This document shows positions 1 through 9,637 of a DNA stretch of 64,000 nucleotides, piece after piece. Origin of the DNA: Endozoicomonas ascidiicola. Lineage in GTDB: Bacteria > Pseudomonadota > Gammaproteobacteria > Pseudomonadales > Endozoicomonadaceae. How positions within the stretch are numbered: the stretch's first letter is position 1; each line of letters begins with the position of its first letter. The notes below the pieces were generated by a model. It was not told where the DNA came from. It made no database searches and saw only the letters and a program-made list of their open reading frames with translations. The position numbers and the translations under genes were made by a program. Where the stretch lies: positions 482,508-546,507 of the forward strand of contig NZ_LUTV01000004.1 of the NCBI RefSeq assembly GCF_001646945.1. Direction: 5' to 3'.

Positions 1-1
1 A

Positions 2-1840
2 GAGGACGTCATTCTAAACCGTTCTGACGAAGGCACCGAAGCACTGCTAGCTATTGCAGATCAATATCGTGAAGGCGGTTCTTCCGTTAAAAAAGAAGAA
101 GATCTTGCATGGCGTGAATGGCCTGTCAGCAAACGACTGGAACATTCTCTGGTTAAAGGTATTACCTCCTATATTCTTGACGATACTGAAGCTGCTCGAT
201 TGGAAGCCAACCGCCCAATCGAAGTGATTGAAGGGCCGTTAATGGACGGCATGAACGTAGTAGGCGATCTATTTGGCGCCGGTAAAATGTTCCTGCCTCA
301 GGTGGTTAAAAGCGCCCGCGTCATGAAGCAGGCAGTGGCGCACCTGATTCCATTTATTGAAGAGGAAAAAGGCGGCATCAGTCGTTCAAATGGCAAGATT
401 TTAATGGCCACCGTAAAAGGCGATGTACACGACATTGGTAAAAATATTGTCGGTGTCGTGCTGGCCTGTAACAACTTTGAGGTGGTGGACCTTGGGGTTA
501 TGGTGTCCTGTGACACTATTTTAAAAACCGCCATAGAAGAGAACGTTGATATCATCGGGTTGAGCGGATTGATCACTCCATCCCTTGATGAAATGGTTCA
601 TGTGGCCAGCGAAATGCAGCGCTTGAATATCGAAATTCCATTAATGATTGGCGGTGCAACTACGTCACGAGCTCATACCGCTGTAAAAATTGAGCCTCAG
701 TTTCAGAATGACCTTGCCATTTACGTAACCGATGCTTCCCGCAGTGTTGGCATTTCGACCCGATTGATGAGCGACACTCTCAAGACAGAGCTAGTCACTG
801 AAACCCGCAGTGAATACGAAAAAATTCGCATCCGCTACGCAAAGCGGAACAATAAAAGAGCACTGCTCAGTTATGAAGAGGCACTGGATAATGCCTTTAC
901 GCCTAACTGGAAAAACTATGTACCACCAGTGCCTGCTTTTACCGGTGTAAAAACCTTCGAGGACTTCCCTCTATCCGAACTGGTGGACTACATTGACTGG
1001 ACGCCCTTCTTTATGACGTGGGATCTTGCGGGCAAATATCCAAAAATCCTCCAGGATGAAGTGGTGGGTGAAGCGGCCACCAGTCTTTACCACGATGCCC
1101 GGGAGATGCTTGATAAACTGGTTAATGACAAGCTGATTGGTGCTCGAGCGGTGATTGGTTTCTGGCCAGCAAACCAGGTCAACCGTGATGACCTTGCCGT
1201 CTATCAAGATGAGAGCCGTGAAGACGTCGTGTGTCATCTACATCATTTGCGTCAGCAGGCTCCAAAGCCTGAAGATAAACCCAACTACAGCCTTGCAGAT
1301 TTTGTTGCACCGGAATCCACCGGATTGAAGGATTATGTGGGCGGGTTTATCGTCACTGCCGGTATTGGTGCGGATGAACTGGCTAAGCAGTACGAAGATG
1401 CCGGTGACGATTACAACAGCATTATGGTGAAAGCACTGGCGGATCGTTTTGCCGAAGCCTTTGCTGAATACATGCACGAAAAAGTCCGGAAAGACTATTG
1501 GGGCTACGCATCCGATGAAACACTGAGTAATGAAGAACTGATCAAAGAGAAGTATGCAGGTATTCGCCCGGCCCCGGGTTACCCTGCCTGCCCGGATCAT
1601 ACGGAGAAAGAAACGCTCTTTACGTTGTTGAAAGGGGAAGAAAACAGCGGCGTTTCCCTCACTGAGCATTTTGCCATGCTGCCTGCAGCCAGTGTCAGCG
1701 GTTGGTACTTTTCTCACCCGGAAGCCAAGTACTTTGGTCTGGGAAAGATTGATCAAACACAGCTGGAGCCCTACGCAGAGCGTAAAAGCTGGTCTGTTGA
1801 CAAGGCAGTTCGCTGGTTACGGCCCAATCTGGCAGACTAA
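2..1840 (+). CDS. metH: Methionine synthase, cobalamin-dependent (C-terminal half, cut by window edge)
   Basis: MetH transfers a methyl group from methyltetrahydrofolate to homocysteine through cobalamin. The reading frame is open from base 2, so the start lies outside the window and about 612 residues are visible. The first part matches the B12 cap domain. It is followed by the cobalamin-binding domain with [11 protein letters not shown], whose His is the lower axial cobalt ligand. The C-terminal reactivation domain has the AdoMet-binding signature [12 protein letters not shown]. The homocysteine and folate domains would lie upstream. A Met codon does not begin this frame inside the window; an internal TTG at 200 is only an in-frame codon. 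A GC-rich hairpin follows the TAA stop. Identity is near certain; only completeness is unknown. Confidence 0.97.
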   Translation, partial: EDVILNRSDEGTEALLAIADQYREGGSSVKKEEDLAWREWPVSKRLEHSLVKGITSYILDDTEAARLEANRPIEVIEGPLMDGMNVVGDLFGAGKMFLPQVVKSARVMKQAVAHLIPFIEEEKGGISRSNGKILMATVKGDVHDIGKNIVGVVLACNNFEVVDLGVMVSCDTILKTAIEENVDIIGLSGLITPSLDEMVHVASEMQRLNIEIPLMIGGATTSRAHTAVKIEPQFQNDLAIYVTDASRSVGISTRLMSDTLKTELVTETRSEYEKIRIRYAKRNNKRALLSYEEALDNAFTPNWKNYVPPVPAFTGVKTFEDFPLSELVDYIDWTPFFMTWDLAGKYPKILQDEVVGEAATSLYHDAREMLDKLVNDKLIGARAVIGFWPANQVNRDDLAVYQDESREDVVCHLHHLRQQAPKPEDKPNYSLADFVAPESTGLKDYVGGFIVTAGIGADELAKQYEDAGDDYNSIMVKALADRFAEAFAEYMHEKVRKDYWGYASDETLSNEELIKEKYAGIRPAPGYPACPDHTEKETLFTLLKGEENSGVSLTEHFAMLPAASVSGWYFSHPEAKYFGLGKIDQTQLEPYAERKSWSVDKAVRWLRPNLAD

Positions 1841-1848
1841 TGTCCTCA

Positions 1849-1877
1849 GGGGCAAGCACTCTGCCCCGCTTATTTTC
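1849..1877 (+). terminator. Probable intrinsic terminator of metH
   Basis: A 6-bp GC-rich stem (GGGGCA at 1849-1854 with TGCCCC at 1862-1867) and a 7-base loop begin 8 bases after the metH stop. A short T-rich stretch (gcttatttt) follows. The U-tract is imperfect, so efficiency is uncertain. Confidence 0.55.
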
Positions 1878-1969
1878 AGAGAATGACGACCAAACTGAAA
1901 CCAATCCTCCATTTTCTTATCTAAACCTCTTCACCAACGCTTATCAGCTATTAGCAGTTCGGAGTCAGT

Positions 1970-3295
1970 TTGAAACACAGGCTAACCACCATCATCAAAT
2001 TGGGATTGCCCATCATGCTGGCCATGCTCTCTCAAAGCATGACCAATCTGGCAGATACGGCGTTAGTGGGTCCCCTTGGTGAAGCCTCCCTGGCTGCCGT
2101 GGGTGCCGGCAGTTATGCCAATTTTGTTGCATTATCCTTACTGGCTGGCCTTTCTGCCGGGATTCAAGCTCAGGTAGCTCGAAGAGATGGCGCCGGGCGA
2201 ACAGCAGAATGCATTGTCCCGATCAATCATGGATTATTACTTTCAGTGTTATTTGCACTGCCATTGAGTCTGCTATTAGCCTTAGCTGCCCCCTGGTTAC
2301 TGAATCTGATCTATCACTCCGACACCGCTTCCTTCACCAACGATGCCATTGCTTACTTTCAGATACGTGTATTGTCACTGCCTGCGGCGGCGATGATCTT
2401 GTCATTTCGGGGGTTCTGGAATGGCGCGGGTCAACCCAGATCATTTCTTTATCTTTTGGTGATCACTCATATCAGCAATGTCGTGATCAGCTATTTGCTG
2501 ATCTACGGAAAGTTTGGCTTACCGGCATTAGGCGTTAAAGGGGCCGCATTAGGAACTCTAATTTCGATGTACCTTTGCGCCCTCCTTAACTTCATCAAGG
2601 TAAAGCAACAAACAAAAGCCAGTGGCTTATTATCGCAATGGGGCAACCTGTCATCCTTTAAACGACTGATGCAACTGATCATCCCCGACTCACTGCAGCA
2701 AACCTTATTCGCTTTGGGAATGATGCTGCTGTTCGCTATGGTTGCCAAAATGGGGACATCCGCCATGGCGGTGGCCCATGTATTGATGAATATTTCGTTG
2801 GTATTGATCCTGCCCGGACTCGGACTGGGGATGGCTGCTAATACACTGGTCAGCAAAAGTCTTGGCGCTCAAGAACCTGAACGAGCATGGCAATGGGGAC
2901 AGGAAACCATGTATACCGCTTCTGCCAGCCTGCTTCTGCTCAGCCTGCCATTACTGCTGATGCCTGAGACAGTGCTTGCTCTCTTTCTGCATAATCCGGC
3001 ATTAGTTCAACTTGGTAAAATTCCGCTGCAACTGACCGGCATCGGATTAATACTGGACGCGCCCTCTCTGGTTTTTATTCAGGCATTACTGGGCGCTGGT
3101 GCTAATCGGGTGGTTTTATACATTCGTTTCTTATTGCAATGGTTACTACTACTGCCCGTCTGTTGGCTGATTGGGCCAGAGCTGGGGCTGGGACTGACCG
3201 CCTTTTGGGCAGTCACCACTATTCAACGGTTAATCAGTTCCATCAGTTTTATGGCTGTATGGAATGCCCGAAAGTGGAGCCGGATTTCGATCTGA
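1970..3295 (+). CDS. MATE family efflux transporter
   Basis: A 441-residue polytopic membrane protein of MATE/NorM/DinF type, which exports cationic drugs or metabolites by Na+ or H+ antiport. Evidence is the N-terminal segment LPIMLAMLSQSMTNLADTALVG, typical of helix 1 of MATE proteins, about twelve hydrophobic segments, two homologous halves, and normal family length. The chosen start is a TTG at 1970, with a GGAG ribosome-binding site at 1961-1964 and 5-base spacing; the next Met is too far inside helix 1. It runs in the same direction as metH but 129 bases after its terminator, so it is probably a separate unit. Its stop is one base from the stop of the convergent lipoprotein gene. Substrate cannot be told from the sequence. 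Confidence 0.9.
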   Translation: MKHRLTTIIKLGLPIMLAMLSQSMTNLADTALVGPLGEASLAAVGAGSYANFVALSLLAGLSAGIQAQVARRDGAGRTAECIVPINHGLLLSVLFALPLSLLLALAAPWLLNLIYHSDTASFTNDAIAYFQIRVLSLPAAAMILSFRGFWNGAGQPRSFLYLLVITHISNVVISYLLIYGKFGLPALGVKGAALGTLISMYLCALLNFIKVKQQTKASGLLSQWGNLSSFKRLMQLIIPDSLQQTLFALGMMLLFAMVAKMGTSAMAVAHVLMNISLVLILPGLGLGMAANTLVSKSLGAQEPERAWQWGQETMYTASASLLLLSLPLLLMPETVLALFLHNPALVQLGKIPLQLTGIGLILDAPSLVFIQALLGAGANRVVLYIRFLLQWLLLLPVCWLIGPELGLGLTAFWAVTTIQRLISSISFMAVWNARKWSRISI

Positions 3296-3296
3296 T

Positions 3297-3680
3297 TCAA
3301 GACTTATAAATATCGAGAATGATATTACAGGAATCGGTATTCAGTGATTTATCACAGGTAATGACCACCGCTGATTCGCAGGTTTGAACCACACCTGAGT
3401 ACATAATTGCGCGAACATCATCGGTCATTGCGGAACTGTCTTGAAAACCAGCATTGCGTACCAACTCTTCATGGGTATTATTAACGCAACGCTCATAGGC
3501 TTTCTGTACCACAAGATTATCGGAAAGTAGCGGAATTTCATCGATAACAACGCTGGACTCAACCTGCCCACAACCGCTCATGACGAGAGCCAGAAAACCT
3601 GGGAGTACAAAACGAAGCAACGAGGAATCAATAAATCGAAAGTGACACAGACTAAAAGCAACGGTGATTCTTTTTATCAT
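3297..3680 (-). CDS. Small putative lipoprotein, function unknown
   Basis: About 127 residues. A hydrophobic segment ends in a lipobox-like LVMSGC (about residue 37 from the ATG at 3680), predicting lipidation at Cys by signal peptidase II. The mature part has four further Cys (in YERCVNN, VQTCESA, ITCDKS and DSCNII), which suggests disulfides in the periplasm. I do not recognise the family. The start is uncertain: a GTG at 3695 and the ATG at 3680 are both possible, and either gives an unusually long region before the hydrophobic core. It is convergent with the MATE gene and its stop abuts that gene. A palindromic repeat lies just upstream of its start. Confidence 0.6.
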   Translation of the reverse strand: MIKRITVAFSLCHFRFIDSSLLRFVLPGFLALVMSGCGQVESSVVIDEIPLLSDNLVVQKAYERCVNNTHEELVRNAGFQDSSAMTDDVRAIMYSGVVQTCESAVVITCDKSLNTDSCNIILDIYKS

Positions 3681-3717
3681 TATTATATGTCTCACGGTTT
3701 ACCAAGCGGTTTCTTTT

Positions 3718-3894
3718 GCCCATTAAGTACCCGGCCATATGGAATCGAAATTTCTGGCTTGCTGATCAGGTTCTCTGCAAGGCGCAACGCCGGGAGCATA
3801 GCGAGCTATGTGACCAGAGTTGCAACGCAGTCAGAGAGCCTGATCAATGAGTCAGAAAATATGATTTCATATGGTTGGGTACTTATCCTTGGGC
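3718..3894. repeat. Palindromic intergenic repeat element, copy 1 (MITE/REP-like)
   Basis: About 177 bp with long imperfect inverted arms. The left arm (aagtaccc...ccatatgg...tgatcaggttctc, 3725-3777) is matched by the reverse complement of the right arm (3832-3884), and short gccca/tgggc ends extend it to 3718 and 3894. The core holds the inner palindrome catagcgagctatg and ends resembling ctgcgttg/cgccttgc. The same core and layout occur at 47741-47899, so this is a family. It lies between the lipoprotein and symporter genes and has no convincing coding capacity. The rest of the gap to 4110 is AT-rich and may carry the symporter promoter, but I see no clear boxes. Confidence 0.7.
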
Positions 3895-4110
3895 TAATAT
3901 CCTTACTTAGCAGAACGCTGAAACCGTCACGAATACTAACAGTTTAAATAACAATCAACATCAAAGTCGGTCACAAATCTTACAGACAGTTACATCTCGC
4001 CATTCTCATCGTGAAATAAAAAAATAAATAAACGAGTTAAAACATCTACTTTTTATTATTGAAACCATGAAATGCCCCGTGACCAAGTAGATGCAACCAA
4101 AGAATAATCA

Positions 4111-5490
4111 ATGATCACCATCATAATTTTTGCCATCCCCATACTGTTTATCCTTATCAGCGTTAAACAAATAAAAACTGTGCAAAGTTTCAAAAGCTTT
4201 GCCCTTAGCCAGAATTCATTTGGCACCTTTGGTATGTATTGCACCATGCTTGCCAGTGGTGTGGGCGCCGGTGTCATTCTCGGCAATGCAGAAAAATCCT
4301 ATGTTGGCGCCTGGGAATACCCTTTGGGATGTCTGGGGTTTGCCGTTCAGCTGCTGGTTGTTGCTTGTCTCGCGCCGAGGATCTACCAATGGCGACATTG
4401 TCTCTCCACGGGGGAAATATTAGGTAAAACGTATTCAGGCAGTGACGTACGATTGATCAGTGGTTTTATCTGGATATTGTTTTGTACCGGTATCGTCACC
4501 GCTCAAGTGCTCGCTGTGGAGCGGGTGGTTGCCATGATCATTCCAACCTGGCAGTTCGAAGCTGCGCTGGTTCTGACCGCCAGCGTGATTATTTATAGTT
4601 GTTTGGGTGGCGTATATTCGGTGGTGTATACCGATGTTATCCAATCGTTAGTTTTATTAATGGCATTAACCGCTCTGGGTGCCTGGGGCGTTTACCACCT
4701 CAATACAACCAATCCAGACTGGTTTATTTCAGCACCAAACACCGTCATCCAAAGAACTCGTTCAGAGGCCTTCAGTTCAATTCCTCTCATTTTTCTGGGG
4801 TTTATTTTTGGTGATGCTCTGATTCCAATTACCATTCAACGGGTCACTATGTCTCGAAGTTATCAGCAATCTCAAAGAGCATTAGTCCTGACCGCCTTCG
4901 TCGTTGTTCTCGTTGTCGCCCTGTCAGCACTTCTCGGGTTCACTGCTTTCACTATGGAGCCAGATCAGATCGGAAACAAAACCTTCAGCATCCTTATAGA
5001 GGCGATGCCTTTCTGGTTAAAACTGCTGGCAATAGCCGGTTTACTGGCTGCGGTTATGTCTTCCTGCGACAGTTATCTGAACACCGCTGCCATCGCGTTT
5101 GCTAATGATATTATGCCCGCATTCAAACAAAATTTAACGGAGAAACGTCAGTTATTCCTTGGCCGAGCAGCAACACTGGTCATCGGCAGTATGGCGTTCA
5201 TGATAGCAATCAATACTAATGATATTCTGGATGTGCTGTTAGGGACGTTCGAAATCTGGGCGCCCACCATTCTCCCCCCTCTTTTTGTAGCCCTATTCAT
5301 TCATCAACTGCCAAAGCGTCACTTTTATCTTCCCTGCTTGGCCGGCCTGATCAGTCTTATCTTATGGAAACAATGGGCGCCTGAGCATATCAATACCGCC
5401 GGTGGGTTAATTGCTGGCCTTGCCGGAAACTTATTTTGTACAATGGCGCTGCTCAAATTCACCAATAATAAAACCAATTCCACTCACTGA
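4111..5490 (+). CDS. Sodium:solute symporter family protein
   Basis: A 459-residue integral membrane protein with about 13 hydrophobic segments, fitting the SSS (PutP/PanF-like) fold that couples Na+ entry to uptake of an amino acid, carboxylate or similar solute. Family features are MLASGVGAGVILG in the first helices, GGVYSVVYTDVIQ (the classic GG-x-x-AV-x-TDxxQ region) and LAAVMSSCDSYLN late in the protein. The start is fixed by an in-frame TAA two codons upstream (4105). No strong ribosome-binding site is visible. It is followed 55 bases later by azlC in the same direction, so co-transcription is possible. Substrate is not predictable. Confidence 0.88.
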   Translation: MITIIIFAIPILFILISVKQIKTVQSFKSFALSQNSFGTFGMYCTMLASGVGAGVILGNAEKSYVGAWEYPLGCLGFAVQLLVVACLAPRIYQWRHCLSTGEILGKTYSGSDVRLISGFIWILFCTGIVTAQVLAVERVVAMIIPTWQFEAALVLTASVIIYSCLGGVYSVVYTDVIQSLVLLMALTALGAWGVYHLNTTNPDWFISAPNTVIQRTRSEAFSSIPLIFLGFIFGDALIPITIQRVTMSRSYQQSQRALVLTAFVVVLVVALSALLGFTAFTMEPDQIGNKTFSILIEAMPFWLKLLAIAGLLAAVMSSCDSYLNTAAIAFANDIMPAFKQNLTEKRQLFLGRAATLVIGSMAFMIAINTNDILDVLLGTFEIWAPTILPPLFVALFIHQLPKRHFYLPCLAGLISLILWKQWAPEHINTAGGLIAGLAGNLFCTMALLKFTNNKTNSTH

Positions 5491-5545
5491 TGTCTAATCT
5501 CTCGTATTTATTGGATTCCATCATTCCTAAAGGTAATAACCAGCC

Positions 5546-6271
5546 ATGAATCAGGCTGAATACGTTCAATATTCCTGCGGCAATGACAAGGTAAAAGCCT
5601 TTATAAAAGGGGCTATCGCCATACTACCGCTTATTGTTGCCGTTATCCCCTGGGGGATTTTAACCGGTTCTTTGGCCATTGAATCAGGCCTTGATCCACT
5701 GCAAAGTCAGGGTTTTTCTGCCATCGTTTTTGCCGGTGCGGTGCAATTGGCGATCATGGGCATGATTCAAGCCGGAGCGGGGATCGCCAGTATTCTTATT
5801 TCGGTGCTGTTTATTACTTCACGGCACTTTCTTTACTCTATGGTAATGCGAAGCCAGATCAGTTCGCTCCCCCTTCGCTGGCGACTTTCTCTGGGCTTTC
5901 TATTGACCGATGAGTTGTTTGCCATCGCCAACCCCGGACAGCATCCTAAGTTTGATCGCTGGTATGCCTTGGGAGGTGGTTTGTTTTTCTATTTGGGCTG
6001 GAACATCGCCACTCTGGTCGGCATTATCGCCGGCGAACAGATAGACGACCTTGATAGCCTTGGGCTTGATTTCGCCATCGCCGCCACATTCATTGCATTA
6101 GTAATACCCATGATAAAAAAGGGTTCTGTACTGCTTTGCGTGCTCACGGCCACGGTGGTATCAATTATCAGCGAATACCTTCACTTTCAACCCAGCCTTT
6201 TGATTGCAGTGCCCGTGGCCATGTTGGTTGGTTTTCTGTATGCGCGTTCTTTTGAGGGGAGTAACGAATGA
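5546..6271 (+). CDS. azlC: AzlC family branched-chain amino acid exporter, large subunit
   Basis: A 241-residue inner-membrane protein of the AzlC (YgaZ-like) family. Together with AzlD it exports branched-chain amino acids or related compounds. The N-terminal signature (PLIVAVIPWGILTGSLAIESG), a following FAGAVQLAIMG segment and SRHFLYSMVMR match AzlC. AAAGG precedes the ATG. The stop overlaps the azlD start in an ATGA, indicating translational coupling and a two-subunit complex. Confidence 0.9.
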   Translation: MNQAEYVQYSCGNDKVKAFIKGAIAILPLIVAVIPWGILTGSLAIESGLDPLQSQGFSAIVFAGAVQLAIMGMIQAGAGIASILISVLFITSRHFLYSMVMRSQISSLPLRWRLSLGFLLTDELFAIANPGQHPKFDRWYALGGGLFFYLGWNIATLVGIIAGEQIDDLDSLGLDFAIAATFIALVIPMIKKGSVLLCVLTATVVSIISEYLHFQPSLLIAVPVAMLVGFLYARSFEGSNE

Positions 6272-6576
6272 ACACATGGTCCATTCTGTTATGCGTTGCG
6301 GTATTAGTATACGGAAGTCGGTTTCTATTGATGGAGCCATGGTTACCGCTGCGCTTATCTCAAAACGTACAACAACTCTTGACCTTTTCTGCACCTGCCG
6401 TACTCACCGCCATTGCAACACCCATTGTCTTCTTTCCTGAAAAGCAACTGAGCATCAGTATTGATAACCATTATTTGGTAGCGAGCGTCATCGTCGTGTT
6501 GTTGGCAAAACTGACGAAAAACACACTCATTACTGTCGTACTGGGAATGCTGTGTTTTGCGTTGTTGCACCAATAG
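6268..6576 (+). CDS. azlD: AzlD family protein, small exporter subunit
   Basis: A 102-residue protein with three to four hydrophobic segments, matching the small partner (YgaH-like) of AzlC. It overlaps the azlC stop by four bases (ATGA). The motif ALLIYGSRFLL-like N-terminus (here AVLVYGSRFLL) and the FLPPAVLTAIA-like centre (here FSAPAVLTAIA) are typical. A strong bidirectional terminator follows within 10 bases, closing the operon. Confidence 0.88.
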   Translation: MNTWSILLCVAVLVYGSRFLLMEPWLPLRLSQNVQQLLTFSAPAVLTAIATPIVFFPEKQLSISIDNHYLVASVIVVLLAKLTKNTLITVVLGMLCFALLHQ

Positions 6577-6585
6577 AAAGCTGAC

Positions 6586-6613
6586 AAAAGGGGAACTAAG
6601 TTCCCCTCTTTTT
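6586..6613. terminator. Bidirectional intrinsic terminator between azlD and the convergent coiled-coil gene
   Basis: A perfect 7-bp stem (GGGGAAC at 6590-6596, GTTCCCC at 6600-6606) with a TAA loop, preceded by AAAA and followed by a T-rich run. It can therefore act on both strands for two convergent genes. Confidence 0.85.
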
Positions 6614-6617
6614 ATGA

Positions 6618-6887
6618 TTACTTTTTACCAGAACCAGTGATGGATCCCATCAATTTGGCAACGGATTTTTTAAAATCATCAATGGCAGATACGCCCAGCT
6701 TTTTCACATCCATCAGATGCGGCTCTGCCTGATCGAAATACTCATCAAGATGATCGATTTCTTCATGCTGCATATCCAGACGTTCCGATTCCAGCTCCTT
6801 CTCCAGCCGTTTTAGTGTCGCCTTTACTTCTTTAATCTGAGCTTTCAACTCTTTGCGATGTGCCTTGTATTCCTTGAGTGTTGGCAT
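6618..6887 (-). CDS. Small coiled-coil protein, function unknown
   Basis: An 89-residue, very charged protein. Residues 1-45 are rich in Lys/Glu/Leu with heptad spacing (KELKAQIKEVKATLKRLEKEL), predicting a coiled coil. The C-terminus is amphipathic, then Ser/Gly/Lys. No signal peptide or membrane segment is present. The ATG has a strong GAGGAG site seven bases upstream. It follows the Na/Pi cotransporter gene by 10 bases, so it is very likely co-transcribed and may be an accessory of that transporter; this is inference from position only. Confidence 0.7.
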   Translation of the reverse strand: MPTLKEYKAHRKELKAQIKEVKATLKRLEKELESERLDMQHEEIDHLDEYFDQAEPHLMDVKKLGVSAIDDFKKSVAKLMGSITGSGKK

Positions 6888-6897
6888 GATTGTCTCC

Positions 6898-8046
6898 TCA
6901 AGCAGTAAACGCGATCAAAATAGCGGGCAGAATAAAGAATACGCCGATAACATAGGCCAAAACCATCCACTTATTCCGGCTGGCTTTCTGGGCAAATCGT
7001 CGTGCGATTGTCGGTGGTATTTTTCTCAGGAACGGAATACCGTAAATAAGCACGACAGCAGACACATTAAATAATAAGTGCACCAAGGCAATCTGCAGAG
7101 CAAAGAAGCCCATTGCCCCCTGAACGGCGGTTGCGGCTAACAACGCCGTAATGGTCGTACCGATATTCGAACCCAGAGTAAATGGATAAATCTCTTTGAG
7201 TTTGAATATGCCATTACCCGCCAACGGCACAATAAGACTCGTGCAAGTAGAAGACGATTGTACGGCAATGGTCATCATCATACCGGAGAAAATACCCGTT
7301 CCCGGACCACGGCCAATGGCTTTGTGCAAAATCTGCTTGGCTTTGCCAACCATCAAGTGCTTAAGCAACTTACCCAGAAAAATAATGGAGATAAAGATAC
7401 AAACAAGCCCGGTCAGCGCAAGACTGACGCCACCCCAGAGATCAGGCAACGACCCGAACAGACCTTTAAATAGATCAACCACTGGTGAGGTGAGTACTTT
7501 GACGAAATCCAGCCCTTTCATGCTGTAGGTGCCGCCGCCCATAAGGAGTGACGCCAGGAAATCAGACGCTTTGGCGAGAAAGCCAGTCATTATTTCCAGT
7601 GGCAGGAAAATCATCACTGCCATTAAATTAAAAAAGTCGTGAACCGTTGCCGCTGAAAACGCACGACGGAACTCTTTTTTCTTGCCAACATGGCCCATAC
7701 TCACCAGAGTATTGGTCACGGTTGTACCAATGTTTGCCCCCATAATCATGGGAATGGCCATTTCGACGGGCAAACCACCGGCCACAAGACCCACAATAAC
7801 GGACGTTACTGTACTGGATGATTGCACGACGGCAGTCGCAAGGGCACCGGTCACCAACCCCATGATTGGATTGGTCGCAAAAGCAAACAGTTGACGTGCG
7901 CCGTCTGCTCCACCAGACGCCCACTTGAATCCCGATCCGATCATACCTACCGCGGCGAGCAGCAGGTAGATCATCAAAACAACAAATAGCCACTGGACGA
8001 CATGACTTTTAGAGTCAGCCGGCATGGCTGCAGAACTGGGTTGCAT
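6898..8046 (-). CDS. Na/Pi cotransporter family protein
   Basis: A 382-residue inner-membrane protein of the NptA/PNaS (SLC34-related) family, expected to import phosphate with sodium. The two inverted-repeat halves each carry the hallmark QSSS motif: VVQSSSTVTSVIVG (about residue 75) and AVQSSSTCTSLIVPLAG (about residue 265). GANIGTTVTN and GSNIGTTITA occur at the matching positions. The length is that of the short bacterial form without a PhoU-like tail. The adjacent coiled-coil protein may stand in for that tail, which is speculative. Confidence 0.9.
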   Translation of the reverse strand: MQPSSAAMPADSKSHVVQWLFVVLMIYLLLAAVGMIGSGFKWASGGADGARQLFAFATNPIMGLVTGALATAVVQSSSTVTSVIVGLVAGGLPVEMAIPMIMGANIGTTVTNTLVSMGHVGKKKEFRRAFSAATVHDFFNLMAVMIFLPLEIMTGFLAKASDFLASLLMGGGTYSMKGLDFVKVLTSPVVDLFKGLFGSLPDLWGGVSLALTGLVCIFISIIFLGKLLKHLMVGKAKQILHKAIGRGPGTGIFSGMMMTIAVQSSSTCTSLIVPLAGNGIFKLKEIYPFTLGSNIGTTITALLAATAVQGAMGFFALQIALVHLLFNVSAVVLIYGIPFLRKIPPTIARRFAQKASRNKWMVLAYVIGVFFILPAILIAFTA

Positions 8047-8177
8047 TTAAACATCCTGCGAAATGATCAATCGGACTTCCCGACAGCCATGATCAACACT
8101 GCCGGAGAGAAGGTTGGCTGTATATCAAACAAACAGCCTTTGAAGAGCGCATAGGATAAAGAAACACGGGTTCAGTC

Positions 8178-8627
8178 TCAACCCTGCTCGATCACTAAAA
8201 GTACCATCCCCTGACAGCCAGTCACGATCACATTGTGGCCCCGTGCAACTGATCGATCCGATTGAACCTTCCAGAACGTATCGCCGATCTGGAGTTTAGT
8301 GATACCTGCCGGAAGGTCGTGATCCAGCAAAACCGTTCTGCCAACCAGCTGCAGCGCACGGTTATTCAGTTCAGGGCTATCACTCTTATTGTTTACTTTG
8401 CGGAAAAATTTCCAATAAGCCACCGTAAAAAGCAGACTGCCAATACCAAACCACATCAGCTGAGCAGGCCAACTCACATCGGGGGAAATCCAGAGAATCA
8501 GCGCGACTAATGCCGAAGCGACAGCGCTGCCTAATAAAAAGCCACCAGCGCCCAAAGCTTCTGCTCCCAGAAAAACAAAGAACAGAATAAGCCAGTGCCA
8601 GGGTTCAAAAGACATTGCTATATCCAT
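8178..8627 (-). CDS. NfeD family membrane protein
   Basis: A 149-residue protein with about three N-terminal hydrophobic segments and a C-terminal soluble OB-fold-like domain (VGRTVLLDHDLPAGITKLQIGDTFWKV), the layout of short NfeD proteins (YbbK/QmcA partner). These act with SPFH proteins in membrane microdomains. The start has AAGGA six bases upstream and overlaps the stop of the SPFH gene by one base (TGATG), so the two are translationally coupled. No ClpP-like protease domain is present. Confidence 0.85.
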   Translation of the reverse strand: MDIAMSFEPWHWLILFFVFLGAEALGAGGFLLGSAVASALVALILWISPDVSWPAQLMWFGIGSLLFTVAYWKFFRKVNNKSDSPELNNRALQLVGRTVLLDHDLPAGITKLQIGDTFWKVQSDRSVARGHNVIVTGCQGMVLLVIEQG

Positions 8628-9547
8628 CAGCCATCCTTCCGTTGTGAAACGTCTCCAACCAGCTCCTTGATACCGGCAATAGAACCGATCAAACTGCCGG
8701 CCTCTAAAGGCATCATGACAATTTTGCTGTTGTCTGCAGAAGCCACATCTTTAAGCGCCTCAACGTATTTCTGAGCAACAAAGTAATTAATGGCCCGGTG
8801 ATCACCTTCTGCAATGGCCTTGGATACACGACTGGTGGCCACTGCTTCGGCTTCTGCCAGACGTTCCCTGGCTTCCGCTTCACGTTTGGCCGCTTCTAAT
8901 GCACCTTCTGCCTTAAGAATCTGCGCCTGCTTTGCACCTTCGGCCACTTTGATGGCCGCTTCCCGTGAGCCTTCTGCTTCGAGAATCTGTGCGCGCTTTT
9001 CCCGCTCCGCCTTCATCTGGCGTCCCATGGATTCAACCAGATCGGCCGGTGGTGCGATGTCACGCAACTCTATACGCGTCACTTTCACACCCCACGGGTC
9101 AGTGGCTTCATCAACCTTGGTCAGTAGTCGCTCATTAATCCGGTCTCGGTTGGAGAGCATTTCATCCAGCTCCATAGAACCGAGTACCGCACGAATATTA
9201 GTCATCACCAAATTCTTCATGGCGCGATCCAAATCATTGACCTCGTAAGAGGCCCTTACTGGATCCTGAACCAGATAAAAACACACGGCATCGGTAGTGA
9301 CCTGGGCGTTGTCGGAACTGATCACTTCCTGGGGCGGAATATCCAGCACCTGCTCCATCATGTTTATTTTCTTACCGATAGCATCAACCACCGGCACAAT
9401 GACATGCAGCCCGGGGGTAAGAGTGCGCGTATACTTTCCAAAGCGTTCGACAGTGTAATTGTATCCCTGAGATACGATTCTGACACCGGTAGTGATCAGC
9501 ACGCCAATCAGTACGACGAAGACAATGGCGGTTATTTCCATACCCAT
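8627..9547 (-). CDS. qmcA: SPFH/band 7 (stomatin-like) membrane protein, QmcA type
   Basis: About 306 residues: one N-terminal membrane anchor ([21 protein letters not shown]), then a band 7/SPFH domain ([32 protein letters not shown]), then a long Ala/Glu-rich coiled coil ([21 protein letters not shown]) and a short conserved tail. QmcA-type proteins oligomerise at the inner membrane and pair with NfeD. I chose the ATG at 9547, which has GGGAG nine bases upstream, over a longer in-frame start at 9595 that adds an atypical leader. It is first in a two-gene operon with nfeD. Confidence 0.92.
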   Translation of the reverse strand: MGMEITAIVFVVLIGVLITTGVRIVSQGYNYTVERFGKYTRTLTPGLHVIVPVVDAIGKKINMMEQVLDIPPQEVISSDNAQVTTDAVCFYLVQDPVRASYEVNDLDRAMKNLVMTNIRAVLGSMELDEMLSNRDRINERLLTKVDEATDPWGVKVTRIELRDIAPPADLVESMGRQMKAEREKRAQILEAEGSREAAIKVAEGAKQAQILKAEGALEAAKREAEARERLAEAEAVATSRVSKAIAEGDHRAINYFVAQKYVEALKDVASADNSKIVMMPLEAGSLIGSIAGIKELVGDVSQRKDG

Positions 9548-9637
9548 GATGAGAGCTCCCGCTATAGAGTGAGGCGGGAGAGTAAAACCTCCCACATTAT
9601 TATTCGGTTTAAACGTTCAGTCAGTGTACGACAGCAA

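Noticed and set aside
1238..1756. 172-codon open frame on the minus strand inside metH
   Set aside because: It lies wholly antisense to conserved MetH domains, and its composition is that of a shadow frame.
3642..3947. 101-codon plus-strand frame before the symporter
   Set aside because: It runs through the palindromic repeat and the 5' end of the lipoprotein gene and has no domain or ribosome-binding site.
8814..9248. 144-codon plus-strand frame rich in Ala/Ser
   Set aside because: Antisense to the Ala/Glu coiled coil of the SPFH protein, which produces such a pattern by codon bias.
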